The notes under the pieces are model-generated. The model ran no database searches. It saw only the letters and a list, made by a program, of their open reading frames with translations, and was not told the origin of the DNA. Below, piece after piece: positions 47,350-55,978 of a stretch of 64,000 nucleotides of DNA. Position 1 is the stretch's first letter, and every line of letters begins with the position of its first letter. The stretch lies in assembly GCF_001005725.1 (NCBI RefSeq), contig NZ_LBIC01000006.1, forward strand, positions 186,001-250,000. The letters run 5' to 3'. The DNA comes from Sphingobium chungbukense. Its GTDB lineage: Bacteria > Pseudomonadota > Alphaproteobacteria > Sphingomonadales > Sphingomonadaceae. The position numbers and the translations under genes are program-made.

Positions 47350-48431
47350 TGTCATCCCTCGCGCAGCGCGAAGGGTCCGGCGACGGCATGAAATCCGAAG
47401 GGATGGACAGGCCCGACGAACAGCCGCTCTTCCCGGACCTGCCCGTGATCGACAGCGCTCATCATCTGGTCGACCGGGTCAGCGACGCCATCGCGCCGGT
47501 TCTGGGGCTGCGACGTTTCCTTATCGACGATTATCTCGATTATCTGGGCAGCATCCATCATGTCATCGCGTCGATCGCAACCGAAGGCCTGTCCATGTAT
47601 CGCGCGACCGGGCCGGCGGAACTGCGCTGCGTCGGAGAGACGGAATTTCTCAACGGGCAGGCCGCCATGGCGGCCAGCGGCCTTTACGGGCCCTGCCTGG
47701 TGGGGGCCGGCATCATTGCCGCCATCGATTGCCGAAGAGGCGACTGGGTGTCCCGCATATTGGAGCATCAGATCGCGGCGGCGCCGCAACGGCTGAAGGG
47801 CTTTCGCCAGTCCGCCCTGTGGGATGCTGACCCGTCGATCCTTGGCGGCATCTTCGATTGCGGGGAAAGCCTCTATCGTCAGGACGAATTTCTCCGCGGC
47901 TTTGCCCATATTGCGCGGTCGGGATATTGCTTCGACGCCTTCGTCCTCGCCCCCAAATTGTCCGATGTGCTTTTTCTCGCCTCGCGCTTTCCCGATGCGC
48001 CGATCGTCCTCAACCATGTCGGTCAGCCGATCGGCATAGGGGCGCATGGCGGGCGCCTTGCGGAAGAATTTCCGCAATGGCGGCGCGACATGGCCAAGAT
48101 CGCGGCCTGCGAGAATGTTTCGGTCAAGCTGGGTGGGCTGGGGTCCTATCTGCTGGGATCGAGCCTGTTCAGGGCGCAGCCGCCCGCAAGCTCGGAGCAA
48201 ATGGCCGCGCAATGGCGGCCCTATGTGGAAACCGCCATCGACCTGTTCGGGGCCAGCCGCTGCATGTTCGAAAGCAACCGCCCCACCGACGATGTCGGCG
48301 GGTTCGGTACGCTGTGCAACGCCTATAAGCGCATCACGGCAGGCTGCTCCGCAGACGAGCGGCGCCAGATTTTCGCCGGCACCGCGAACCGCATCTATAA
48401 TCTTGAAATCGAGGAGCTTTCCCGGCCATGA
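47349..48431 (+). CDS. Amidohydrolase family protein with altered metal motif
   Basis: A 360-residue TIM-barrel protein of the amidohydrolase_2 (PF04909) lactonase/decarboxylase group, paralogous to the protein at 53561 (shared LRCVGETE, SRCMF.SN, FAGTANRIY). The usual N-terminal D-T-H-x-H motif reads DSAHH, so the first metal His appears to be Ala; DH of the central strand is NH (LNHVGQPIGIG). The late Asp (ESNRPTDD) is kept. It may have lost a metal or act as a decarboxylase-type variant. Start overlaps the ABM stop; its own stop overlaps the AKR start by four bases. Confidence 0.87.
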   Translation: MSSLAQREGSGDGMKSEGMDRPDEQPLFPDLPVIDSAHHLVDRVSDAIAPVLGLRRFLIDDYLDYLGSIHHVIASIATEGLSMYRATGPAELRCVGETEFLNGQAAMAASGLYGPCLVGAGIIAAIDCRRGDWVSRILEHQIAAAPQRLKGFRQSALWDADPSILGGIFDCGESLYRQDEFLRGFAHIARSGYCFDAFVLAPKLSDVLFLASRFPDAPIVLNHVGQPIGIGAHGGRLAEEFPQWRRDMAKIAACENVSVKLGGLGSYLLGSSLFRAQPPASSEQMAAQWRPYVETAIDLFGASRCMFESNRPTDDVGGFGTLCNAYKRITAGCSADERRQIFAGTANRIYNLEIEELSRP

Positions 48432-49480
48432 AATATAAGCAGATGGGATCGACAGGCCTGTTCGTGTCCGAAATTTGCCTTGGCGCCATGACTTTTGGCG
48501 GCGATCCGGATGCGCAGGCCTTTCGCGGCATGGGCCATATGACCCAGGCGCAAGTCGACGCCGTGATCGGACGCGCGCTGGAAGCCGGGGTGAACTTCAT
48601 CGACACGGCGGACACCTATTTCCATGGCCAGTCCGAACGCATGCTGGGCCAGGCGCTCAAGAATCTGGGCGTTGCGCGGAAGGATGTGGTCATCTCCACC
48701 AAGACGTCCGGGATCGTGGGGAGCGGCCCGAACGACCGGGGCGCATCGCGAGGGCACATTATGGATGCGGTCCGGTTCAGCCTGGAGCGGCTTCAGACCG
48801 ACCATATCGATCTTTATCAGATTCACCAGACCGATACCGTCACCCCGCTGGACGAGACCCTGCGGGCGCTGGACGATCTGCGCAGCCAGGGGCTGATCCG
48901 TTATTTCGGGGCGTCGAACTGGCATGGCTGGCGGATCGCCCGGGCGATCGGCATCAGCGAAGCCAGAAATTACGGCCGGCTTGAAACGGTACAGGCCTAT
49001 TATTCGATAGCCGGGCGCGACGTGGAAAGGGAAATCGTGCCGCTGATCGAGGCCGAGGGACTGGGCCTGATGGTCTGGTCGCCACTGGCCGGCGGGCTGC
49101 TGTCGGGCAAGTTCGGGCCGGGCGCCCCGGCGCCGGAAGATTCGCGGCGCGCCACGTTCGATTTCCCGCCGGTCGATACGGAGCGCGCATGGCCCATCGT
49201 CGCGGTCATGCGTGAGATTGGGGACGCGCATAGCGTATCGGTGGCGCGGGTGGCGCTGGCCTGGACGCTGGCGAAGCCGCATGTGATGTCGGTCATCATC
49301 GGCGCGAAGAATGGCGATCAGCTTGACGACAATCTCGCCGCGGTCGAGCTGGCCCTGTCGCCCGAGGAGATGAAACGGCTGGACGATGTCAGCGCCCTGA
49401 AACCGGAATATCCCGGCTGGATGCTGACCTTCCTGGGCGATAGCCGAATACCCAAGCCGTTCGAGCCAAAGCGGCAATGA
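48428..49480 (+). CDS. Aldo/keto reductase
   Basis: A 350-residue NADPH-dependent reductase: LGAMTFGG, the catalytic Asp and Tyr in FIDTADTYFHGQSE, Lys in ISTKTSG and His in LYQIHQTD, with cofactor loop SPLAGGLLSGKFG. It starts ATG 48428 inside the amidohydrolase stop, so it is translationally coupled. It would reduce an aldehyde or ketone released by ring opening. The third gene of the ABM-amidohydrolase-AKR operon. Confidence 0.92.
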   Translation: MKYKQMGSTGLFVSEICLGAMTFGGDPDAQAFRGMGHMTQAQVDAVIGRALEAGVNFIDTADTYFHGQSERMLGQALKNLGVARKDVVISTKTSGIVGSGPNDRGASRGHIMDAVRFSLERLQTDHIDLYQIHQTDTVTPLDETLRALDDLRSQGLIRYFGASNWHGWRIARAIGISEARNYGRLETVQAYYSIAGRDVEREIVPLIEAEGLGLMVWSPLAGGLLSGKFGPGAPAPEDSRRATFDFPPVDTERAWPIVAVMREIGDAHSVSVARVALAWTLAKPHVMSVIIGAKNGDQLDDNLAAVELALSPEEMKRLDDVSALKPEYPGWMLTFLGDSRIPKPFEPKRQ

Positions 49481-49541
49481 GGGGAACGGTGCCTCTCTGA
49501 AGGCCGATTCCACCTATCCCATCCAGGTCGCGCACCATTTC

Positions 49542-49571
49542 CAGGTATCGCGAGACTGGAATCCTCATCTG
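49542..49571 (+). promoter_or_regulatory. Conserved 30-bp regulatory pattern, site C
   Basis: CAGGTATCGC, 14 bp, CATCTG on the plus strand, the same consensus halves as site A. It ends 120 bp before the CoA-transferase start at 49692, identical to site A. Confidence 0.75.
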
Positions 49572-49691
49572 ACGAACCGGCGTTTGATGCCCTAGTCGCC
49601 AGGCATGGCGAACGCCGCCCCGCCAAGGCCCATCCACCTGCATGAAGGGTCATGGCCCCTATCCGACCGGGACGAGGAACGAAGAGGAAGA

Positions 49692-50396
49692 ATGACGAAC
49701 AAGGTCTACAGGGATTCAGCTTCGGCGCTGACCGGCCTGCTGCGGGACGGCATGACGATCATATCGGGCGGATTCGGCATATGCGGCATTCCGGACTCAC
49801 TGCTCGCCGCCATCGAGGATTCCGGCGTCAGGGATTTGACGATCGTCACGAACAATCCGGGGCTGGACGGCATGGGCGTCGGCAGGCTGGTGAATTCCCG
49901 TCAGGTCAGGAAGCTCATTGCCTCCTATGCCGGGGAGAATGCGACCTTCGCGAAACAGTATCTCGCGGGGGAAGTCGAGCTGGAATATTGCCCGCAGGGT
50001 TCGCTGGTCGAACGCATCAGGGCGGGCGGTTCGGGCATTCCCGCCTTCTACACGCCGACCGGTGTCGGAACCCAGGTGGCCGAAGGCAAGGAAACGCGCC
50101 TCTTCGATGGGCGCGAATATCTGCTGGAGCGCGGGATATTCGGTGATCTGGCCGTGATCCACGCCTGGAAGGGCGATAGCGAGGGCAATCTGGTCTACCG
50201 GATGACCGCGCGCAACTTCAATCCGGTGATGGCAACAGCGGCGAAGGTGACGGTCGCGGAGGTCGAGCATCTGGTGGAGCCGGGGGAGATCGATCCCGAT
50301 CACATCATCACCCCCGGAATCTTCGTCAAGCGCATGGTGCAAGTGCCCGATCCCTACAAGCACATCGAAAAGCGCACCGTCCGCCAACGCGCCTGA
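49692..50396 (+). CDS. 3-oxoacid CoA-transferase, subunit A
   Basis: A 234-residue class I CoA-transferase alpha subunit: [34 protein letters not shown], and [14 protein letters not shown] start at ATG 49692 after CGAAGAGGAAG; the open frame upstream (to 49605) is not supported. With subunit B it moves CoA from succinyl-CoA to a 3-oxo acid (acetoacetate or 3-oxoadipate type). It leads the operon CoA-transferase A/B, thiolase, hydroxy-acid oxidase, amidohydrolase. Confidence 0.9.
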   Translation: MTNKVYRDSASALTGLLRDGMTIISGGFGICGIPDSLLAAIEDSGVRDLTIVTNNPGLDGMGVGRLVNSRQVRKLIASYAGENATFAKQYLAGEVELEYCPQGSLVERIRAGGSGIPAFYTPTGVGTQVAEGKETRLFDGREYLLERGIFGDLAVIHAWKGDSEGNLVYRMTARNFNPVMATAAKVTVAEVEHLVEPGEIDPDHIITPGIFVKRMVQVPDPYKHIEKRTVRQRA

Positions 50397-50406
50397 GAGG
50401 AAGAAC

Positions 50407-51051
50407 ATGCCCTGGAATCGCGAACAAATAGCAGCCCGAGCCGCCCAGGAACTGAAGGACGGATTTTACGTCAATCTGGGCATCGGCATTCCCACGCTGG
50501 TCGCCAACATGATCCCGGAAGGCGTGTCGATCCAGCTTCATTCGGAAAACGGCATGCTCGGCATGGGGCCGTTTCCCTATGCGGGCGAGGAGGATGCCGA
50601 CCTTATCAATGCGGGCAAGGAGACGGTCACGAAGATTCCGACCACGTCCTTTTTCGACAGCGCGATGAGCTTTGGCATGATGCGCGGCGGCCATATCGAC
50701 ATCTCGATCCTGGGCGGCCTGCAAGTGTCGGAGAAGGGCGACCTCGCCAACTGGACGATCCCCGGCAAGATGGTGAAGGGCATGGGCGGCGCGATGGACC
50801 TGGTTGCCGGCGTGCCGCGCATCGTCGTCGTGATGGAGCATGAGGCGAAGGGCCAGTCCCGGATCGTCAACGAATGCACATTGCCGCTGACGGGCAGGCA
50901 GGTGGTGGACCTGATCATCACCGATCTCGCCGTGTTCGAGGTCGATCCCGCGCGGACGCCGTCGCTGAAGTTGATCGAACTGGCGCCCGGCGTTTCCGCC
51001 GGAGAGGTCAGGGAGAAGACGGACGCGGCTTATGTCGAGGCCCTGAACTGA
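50407..51051 (+). CDS. 3-oxoacid CoA-transferase, subunit B
   Basis: A 214-residue beta subunit. [15 protein letters not shown] and the catalytic Glu47 in [11 protein letters not shown] are intact. Ten bases separate it from subunit A. It commits the ring-cleavage product to CoA-dependent thiolysis by the next gene. Confidence 0.92.
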   Translation: MPWNREQIAARAAQELKDGFYVNLGIGIPTLVANMIPEGVSIQLHSENGMLGMGPFPYAGEEDADLINAGKETVTKIPTTSFFDSAMSFGMMRGGHIDISILGGLQVSEKGDLANWTIPGKMVKGMGGAMDLVAGVPRIVVVMEHEAKGQSRIVNECTLPLTGRQVVDLIITDLAVFEVDPARTPSLKLIELAPGVSAGEVREKTDAAYVEALN

Positions 51052-51115
51052 ACGGCACACCGGACCGGCGCCGATCCGCCAAGTCGCGGAACTGAAAAGA
51101 CAAGGATGAGGAACG

Positions 51116-52279
51116 ATGGAAGCTGTAATCGTTGGATGGGGACATTCGAAATTCGGCCGCTTTGACGCGCTCGGCCTGGAGGAGCTCATCCATTCGGTCG
51201 CAAAAGAGGCGATGGATTCAGCCGGAATTGAAGGCAAGCATGTCGACGCCATATGGCTGGGGCATTTCAACTCCGGCCTGGTGCCCGACACATTCTGCTC
51301 GTCCATGGTGCTGGGCGCGGACCCCGGCTTGCGGTTCAAGCCCGCCAATCGCTGCGAAAATGCCTGCGCGACGGGTTCGGCGGCGGTCTATGCCGCCATC
51401 GACGCGATCCGCAGCGGCCGCGTGCGGGTGGCGTTGGTCGTCGGCGCGGAGAAGATGACCCATCAGAGCACCGCCGGGGTCACGCGCGCGCTGGCCGGCG
51501 CCGGCTACCAGAAGGATGAGGCGCATGTCAGCTTTCCGGAAGTGTTCGCCCGCTATGCGCACGCCTATGCCCACCATCATGGCGATCCTGTCGAGGCGAT
51601 GGCGCATATCGCGGTGAAGAACCACGAGAACGCGCTGCTCAACCCCCTCGCCCAGATGCACCGTCCGCTGGCGCTGGACTATTGCCTCGCCCCGTCGGAG
51701 AAGAATCCGATGATCGCGCCGCCGCTCAAGGTCACCGACTGTTCGTTGATCTCGGACGGCGCGGCAGCACTGGTCATCGTATCCGACGACATGCTGTCCG
51801 ATTTTCCGAAGGCGGCCGGTTTCCGCGCCTGGCAACAGGTCAATGACTATCTGCCGATGGCGGCCAAGGACCCGATCGCCTTCGCCGGTCCCAGGCGGGC
51901 GATCGCTCAGGCCTTTCGGCAGGCGGGGGTCACGGTGGACGACATCAGCCTTGCGGAAGTGCATGACTGCTTCACCATTGCCGAGCTGATGATGGTCGAA
52001 GCGCTGGGCCTCACACAACCCGGCAAGGCACGCGAAGCCGTGATCGAGGGGCAGACGCGGCGGGGCGGAAAGCTGCCGGTCAATCTTTCCGGCGGCCTCA
52101 AGTCGAAGGGGCATCCCGTGGGCGCGACCGGCGTGTCGATGCTCGTCACGGCGGCCCGGCAGGTGCTGGGCGAAGCGGGCGACATGCAACTGCCCGGGGC
52201 GTCGCTGGCGCTGACCGCCAATATGGGGGGAGACGCGGTCGCCACTTATGTGTCAATCGTGGAAGCGGTCAAAAACTGA
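51116..52279 (+). CDS. SCP-x-type thiolase
   Basis: A 387-residue thiolase of the SCP-x / non-decarboxylating thiolase-like branch. The nucleophile is Cys84 in ENACATGSAA, followed by EVHDCFTIAE and the catalytic His in GGLKSKGHPVGATG. These differ from the thiolase at 11218 ([12 protein letters not shown]). Many SCP-x thiolases work with a small DUF35 OB-fold partner; none is seen here. AAGGATGAGG precedes ATG 51116. It would cleave the 3-oxoacyl-CoA made by the CoA-transferase. Confidence 0.9.
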   Translation: MEAVIVGWGHSKFGRFDALGLEELIHSVAKEAMDSAGIEGKHVDAIWLGHFNSGLVPDTFCSSMVLGADPGLRFKPANRCENACATGSAAVYAAIDAIRSGRVRVALVVGAEKMTHQSTAGVTRALAGAGYQKDEAHVSFPEVFARYAHAYAHHHGDPVEAMAHIAVKNHENALLNPLAQMHRPLALDYCLAPSEKNPMIAPPLKVTDCSLISDGAAALVIVSDDMLSDFPKAAGFRAWQQVNDYLPMAAKDPIAFAGPRRAIAQAFRQAGVTVDDISLAEVHDCFTIAELMMVEALGLTQPGKAREAVIEGQTRRGGKLPVNLSGGLKSKGHPVGATGVSMLVTAARQVLGEAGDMQLPGASLALTANMGGDAVATYVSIVEAVKN

Positions 52280-52291
52280 CGCCGGATCGGC

Positions 52292-53464
52292 ATGATGACG
52301 AAAATGATTACCTGCATCGAGGATTTGCGGCTGCTCGCAAAGAGGCGCGTGCCCCGCATGTTCTATGATTATGCCGATTCCGGTTCCTGGACCGAAAGCA
52401 CCTACCGGGCGAACAGCCGCGACTTCGAAGCCATCAAGCTTCGGCAGCGCGTGGCGGTCGACATGACCGATCGCTCGCTTGCGACCACCCTTGTGGGGCA
52501 TGACGCCACCATGCCGGTGGCGGTCGCGCCGGTGGGCATGCTGGGGATGCAGCATGCCGATGGCGAGATACTCGCGGCGAGGGCGGCGGCGAAGGCCGGC
52601 GTGCCCTTCACTCTCTCCACCATGAGCAACTGCTCGATAGAGGATGTCGCCCGGCATAGCGACCGGCCCTTCTGGTTCCAGATCTACGTCATGCGCGACC
52701 GGGACTTCAGCGACCGGCTGATCGACCGGGCCAAAGCGGCCGGCTGCTCCGCCCTCGTCCTGACCCTCGACCTGCAGATTTTGGGACAGCGCCACAAGGA
52801 TATCCGCAACGGTCTCAGCACGCCGCCCAAGCCGACCCTGGCCAATCTGCTCAATCTTGCCAGCAAACCGCGCTGGTGCTGGAACATGGCGCGCACGCCG
52901 CGCCGCTCGTTCGGCAATATCGCAGGCCATGTCGAAGGCGTCGCGGATATGGGCTCCCTGTCGTCCTGGACCGCCTCCCAGTTCGATCCCTGCCTGAGTT
53001 GGGACGATGTGAAGCGGTTCCAGGACAGGTGGCAGGGCAAGCTGATCTTGAAGGGCATCCTCGACCCGGAAGATGCGGACAATGCCGCAAGGACCGGGGC
53101 GGAGGCGATCATCGTGTCCAACCATGGCGGCAGGCAACTGGATGGCGCGCCTTCGTCGATTTCCGCCCTGCCCGCTATCGTGGACGTCGTGGGGGACAGC
53201 ATCGAGGTGCTGATGGACGGCGGCATCCGGTCCGGCCAAGACATCATCAAGGCCATTGCCCTTGGGGCCAAGGGCATCCTGCTAGGCCGCTCCATCACTT
53301 ATGGGCTGGGCGCGATGGGCGAGGCCGGGGTCCTCGTCGCGCTCGACATTCTCCGCAAGGAGCTGGACACGACCATGGCGCTCTGCGGGCTGCGCGACAT
53401 CAAGGATGTCGACGCGCGCATCCTTGCCTCTGCCCCGCTTCAACCCGAGTTTGCGAGGCGGTGA
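52292..53464 (+). CDS. FMN-dependent 2-hydroxy-acid oxidase/dehydrogenase
   Basis: A 390-residue FMN TIM-barrel enzyme of the glycolate oxidase / lactate dehydrogenase (LldD) family. YDYADSGSW at the N-terminus binds the substrate carboxylate and FMN, APVGMLGM, LTLDLQILGQRHKD, and the catalytic His in SNHGGRQLDG. The FMN phosphate loop DGGIRSGQDIIKA is intact. It starts at ATG 52292 or 52295, 12 bp after the thiolase. In this operon it suggests a 2-hydroxy acid is made in the pathway; GlcDEF 4 kb away has the same kind of substrate. Confidence 0.92.
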   Translation: MMTKMITCIEDLRLLAKRRVPRMFYDYADSGSWTESTYRANSRDFEAIKLRQRVAVDMTDRSLATTLVGHDATMPVAVAPVGMLGMQHADGEILAARAAAKAGVPFTLSTMSNCSIEDVARHSDRPFWFQIYVMRDRDFSDRLIDRAKAAGCSALVLTLDLQILGQRHKDIRNGLSTPPKPTLANLLNLASKPRWCWNMARTPRRSFGNIAGHVEGVADMGSLSSWTASQFDPCLSWDDVKRFQDRWQGKLILKGILDPEDADNAARTGAEAIIVSNHGGRQLDGAPSSISALPAIVDVVGDSIEVLMDGGIRSGQDIIKAIALGAKGILLGRSITYGLGAMGEAGVLVALDILRKELDTTMALCGLRDIKDVDARILASAPLQPEFARR

Positions 53465-53560
53465 TCCCAAGGAATTCGACCCAAGGTGCCGGACACCGGA
53501 GAGAAAATTCGTTGGAAACGGGCGCCGCCCTGTGCACAGGCACCATGAAGGAGAAAGCAG

Positions 53561-54571
53561 ATGCCGATCCCTGGCGCAGCCTATAGCGAGCCCCCCCTTT
53601 CCCCGCATATTCCGCTTGTCGACACGCACCATCACTTCTGGGGGGAAGGCCATTTCGGCGCGGCCCGTTTCGGTTCGTTCCTTCCCGAGGATTTCATCGC
53701 CACGGTCGGCAGCAGCGGCCATAGGCTGGCCGCCACCGTCTATGTCGATTGCGGCTGGGCCTTCCGGGGCAGCGGGCCGGAGCATCTACGCTGCGTGGGC
53801 GAAACGGAATATGTAGAGACGGTCGCCGGGCAATTCGCTTCGACCGATAGCCCGGCCGGGCAATTATGCGCGGGCATCGTCGGCAGAGCCGACCTCATGC
53901 TGGGTGATGCCGTCGCGGACGTACTGGAAGCGCATCTGGAGGCGTCCCCGAGCCGGTTCCGCGGCATAAGAGAGTTGGTGGCCCATGATCCCGATGCCTA
54001 TCAGGCACTCAAAATTCCGCCCGGGAAGCTCCTGAACGCCCGTTTTCGTGCGGGCTTCGGCCGGCTGGCTCCCCTGGGCCTGAGCTGCGACCTGTTATGC
54101 GCCCATGGCATGCTGGACGATGTCGTCGGCCTGGCCCGCGCCTTTCCGGACACATCGATCATCCTCGACCATCTCGCCGGGCCGGTCGGCATCGGCCGGT
54201 TCAGCGGCAAACGGCAGGAGGTGCTGGCGAACTGGCGGAACAGGATCGAAATCCTCGCCAGATTTCCCAACATCTCCATCAAGCTGAGCGGAGTGGGCGC
54301 GGATGTCATGGGCTTCGGATGGCACCATGGCGGCAGCGCCCCGGACAGCGCGACGGTCGCCGAAGCCATATCCCCCTATATCCATGCCGCGGTGGACGCA
54401 TTTTCACCGTCGCGCTGCATGTTCGGCAGCAATTTCCCGGTCGACCGGCAATCCTTCAACTATGGAGTGATGTGGAACGCCTTCAAGCGCGCCGCCGCCC
54501 GCTACTCCAATGAAGAGCAGCGCCAACTCTTCTTCGGCACGGCGGCGCGCATCTATCGCCTGGTACTTTAG
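53561..54571 (+). CDS. Amidohydrolase family lactonase-like protein
   Basis: A 336-residue TIM-barrel hydrolase of the amidohydrolase_2 group (2-pyrone-4,6-dicarboxylate lactonase / sugar lactonase type). The N-terminal metal motif LVDTHHHFWG, central DHLAGPVGIG, and C-terminal Asp in GSNFPVDRQ are intact, unlike its paralogue at 47349. AAGGAG precedes ATG 53561. Likely role: hydrolysing a lactone or pyrone from ring cleavage. A perfect 18-bp hairpin follows five bases after the stop. Confidence 0.9.
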   Translation: MPIPGAAYSEPPLSPHIPLVDTHHHFWGEGHFGAARFGSFLPEDFIATVGSSGHRLAATVYVDCGWAFRGSGPEHLRCVGETEYVETVAGQFASTDSPAGQLCAGIVGRADLMLGDAVADVLEAHLEASPSRFRGIRELVAHDPDAYQALKIPPGKLLNARFRAGFGRLAPLGLSCDLLCAHGMLDDVVGLARAFPDTSIILDHLAGPVGIGRFSGKRQEVLANWRNRIEILARFPNISIKLSGVGADVMGFGWHHGGSAPDSATVAEAISPYIHAAVDAFSPSRCMFGSNFPVDRQSFNYGVMWNAFKRAAARYSNEEQRQLFFGTAARIYRLVL

Positions 54572-54575
54572 GAGT

Positions 54576-54615
54576 AAGGGGAGGGTCTGGAGCGTAAGCT
54601 CCAGACCCTCCCCTT
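54576..54615. terminator. Perfect 18-bp stem-loop terminator with GTAA loop
   Basis: Arms at 54576-54593 and 54598-54615 pair perfectly (AAGGGGAGGGTCTGGAGC and its complement) around a GTAA tetraloop. It sits between convergent amidohydrolase and ABM genes and would terminate the plus-strand operon. The following bases (GCCTACTTTCCC) give only a short T tract. Confidence 0.85.
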
Positions 54616-54632
54616 GCCTACTTTCCCACAAT

Positions 54633-54656
54633 CCCATGCGACGGGAAACCGCTCTA
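54633..54656. repeat. Fragment similar to the end of the 41.1-kb hairpin element
   Basis: CCCATGCGACGGGAAACCGCTC and the following TA resemble the end of the element at 41131-41153 (CCATCTGACTGGAAATCGCTCTA). It overlaps the stop codon of the ABM (2) gene. Probably a degenerate partial copy of the same repeat family; the match is short. Confidence 0.35.
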
Positions 54657-54950
54657 ATAGCGCAGCTTCGTCTCGCTGTGCTGAAGCCGCGGCGGCTCGG
54701 CAAAATATTCGCCAACATTGCCGCGCCATGCTGCAAATGCGGGCGAATTTCGGAAAATTTCCATATGATGGGCCAGCGTCTCCCATTGTATCAACAGCAC
54801 GAAGACCAGCGGGTCTTCGATCTGATGATGAAGCTCAAGTCCGATAAATCCCGGAGCATTCTTGAACAGCTCCTCCGACGCCTTGACCCCTTTCATGAAA
54901 TCGTCGGCGGTTCCCGGTTTGACCTTGAATTCCACTATCTCGGTAATCAT
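54654..54950 (-). CDS. Small ABM/EthD-like dimeric alpha-beta barrel protein (2)
   Basis: A 98-residue paralogue of the protein at 47050: ITEIVEFKVKPGTADDFMKGV, then LLIQWETLAHHMEIFRNSPAFAAW, matching the W-E-..-HH segment. I start at ATG 54950 with AAAGGAG just before it. The pair probably acts on related intermediates as quinol oxygenases, decarboxylases or isomerases. It lies 65 bp downstream of the extradiol-like dioxygenase on the same strand. Confidence 0.8.
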   Translation of the reverse strand: MITEIVEFKVKPGTADDFMKGVKASEELFKNAPGFIGLELHHQIEDPLVFVLLIQWETLAHHMEIFRNSPAFAAWRGNVGEYFAEPPRLQHSETKLRY

Positions 54951-55015
54951 CCGTTCTCCTTTCATGACGACTAAGCCGCTTCCCTTCTTACCTCGGGGTG
55001 GAAGACGTCGGGTCT

Positions 55016-55978
55016 TCATTCCAACTCGAAATTCCGCCCGAAATCCTCCGGCGGTTCCCCGCCCCAAAGAGTGAATCTGTCGTCCCGGCCATAGTCCTTC
55101 GGCTGCCAGTCGCAATCCGCAGGAATATAGTCCATGTCGGCGGAATATTCGCTATGGCTGCCCCAAGGATCGGTGGCGTAGTAGAAATAATTCGATCCCA
55201 CTACATGCCTGCCCAAACCCCAACCTTTGTGATATCCGCTTTCCTGCATCTGTTCCGCGCCAAGGCCGACGTCGTTGATCGATCCGACGTCCCAGCTACA
55301 ATGGTGAAAACCGGGACCGCCCGATTTCACGAAGGCGAACATATGATGCTCGCTGCCATGTGGACCATGCAGAAAAGCGCAAAAATCGCCTGAGCGGTCG
55401 GAAAGCCGCATGCCGAGCACTTTGGTGTAGAAATCGATCTTTTCTCCGACATCTGTCGTGTAGATCGCGACATGACTAAGGCGTCGCGGCCTGACACACG
55501 CGACATCTTTGCGTGACGGACAGGCGGCCACGCCTGCCCGGCCCGACATATCCGCCATACCGAAAACCGCCTTTTCCGTGGGGGATGATCGGGGTCTGAC
55601 AGCGACTTCCACCCTATTGCCGTCTTCATCATGAAACCAGACGCCATCGTTTTCGCTCCCGGACGGCGGTGCGATAAGCGGAATGTTCAGCTGTTTGAGC
55701 CGGTCCCGAAATCGGTCCAGATCATCCTCATATATTCCAAACGACAAATGATCAAATTTCTTCCGTTTGCCTTCGCGCAACACACCCCAGCGATGCAAGC
55801 TGTCAAAGGTGTAAAGGCCCATGGCATCACCTTCCGCGCGAACCTCCAGTCCAAAAGCCGAATAAAATGCCGCCGCCTCGGCAAGATCTGGCACCGTGAA
55901 GGCAAAATGGTCCATGGAATGGACGCCGAGATAGTTGAACCGCCGCGCTTCCATCTGGGTGGACGATTTCTCAGTCAT
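55016..55978 (-). CDS. Two-domain VOC extradiol ring-cleavage dioxygenase
   Basis: About 320 residues with two VOC domains, the size of type I catechol/biphenyl-diol dioxygenases. In the C-terminal domain the likely iron ligands are His in LSHVAIYTTDV, His in GPGFHHCSWDV and Glu in GSHSEYSADMD; the N-terminal domain has MDHFAFTVPDL. It would cleave a dihydroxylated ring next to the hydroxyls. The start is ATG 55978 (GAGGTG upstream) or ATG 55999. A copy of the 30-bp pattern lies upstream (56126-56155). Confidence 0.87.
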   Translation of the reverse strand: MTEKSSTQMEARRFNYLGVHSMDHFAFTVPDLAEAAAFYSAFGLEVRAEGDAMGLYTFDSLHRWGVLREGKRKKFDHLSFGIYEDDLDRFRDRLKQLNIPLIAPPSGSENDGVWFHDEDGNRVEVAVRPRSSPTEKAVFGMADMSGRAGVAACPSRKDVACVRPRRLSHVAIYTTDVGEKIDFYTKVLGMRLSDRSGDFCAFLHGPHGSEHHMFAFVKSGGPGFHHCSWDVGSINDVGLGAEQMQESGYHKGWGLGRHVVGSNYFYYATDPWGSHSEYSADMDYIPADCDWQPKDYGRDDRFTLWGGEPPEDFGRNFELE

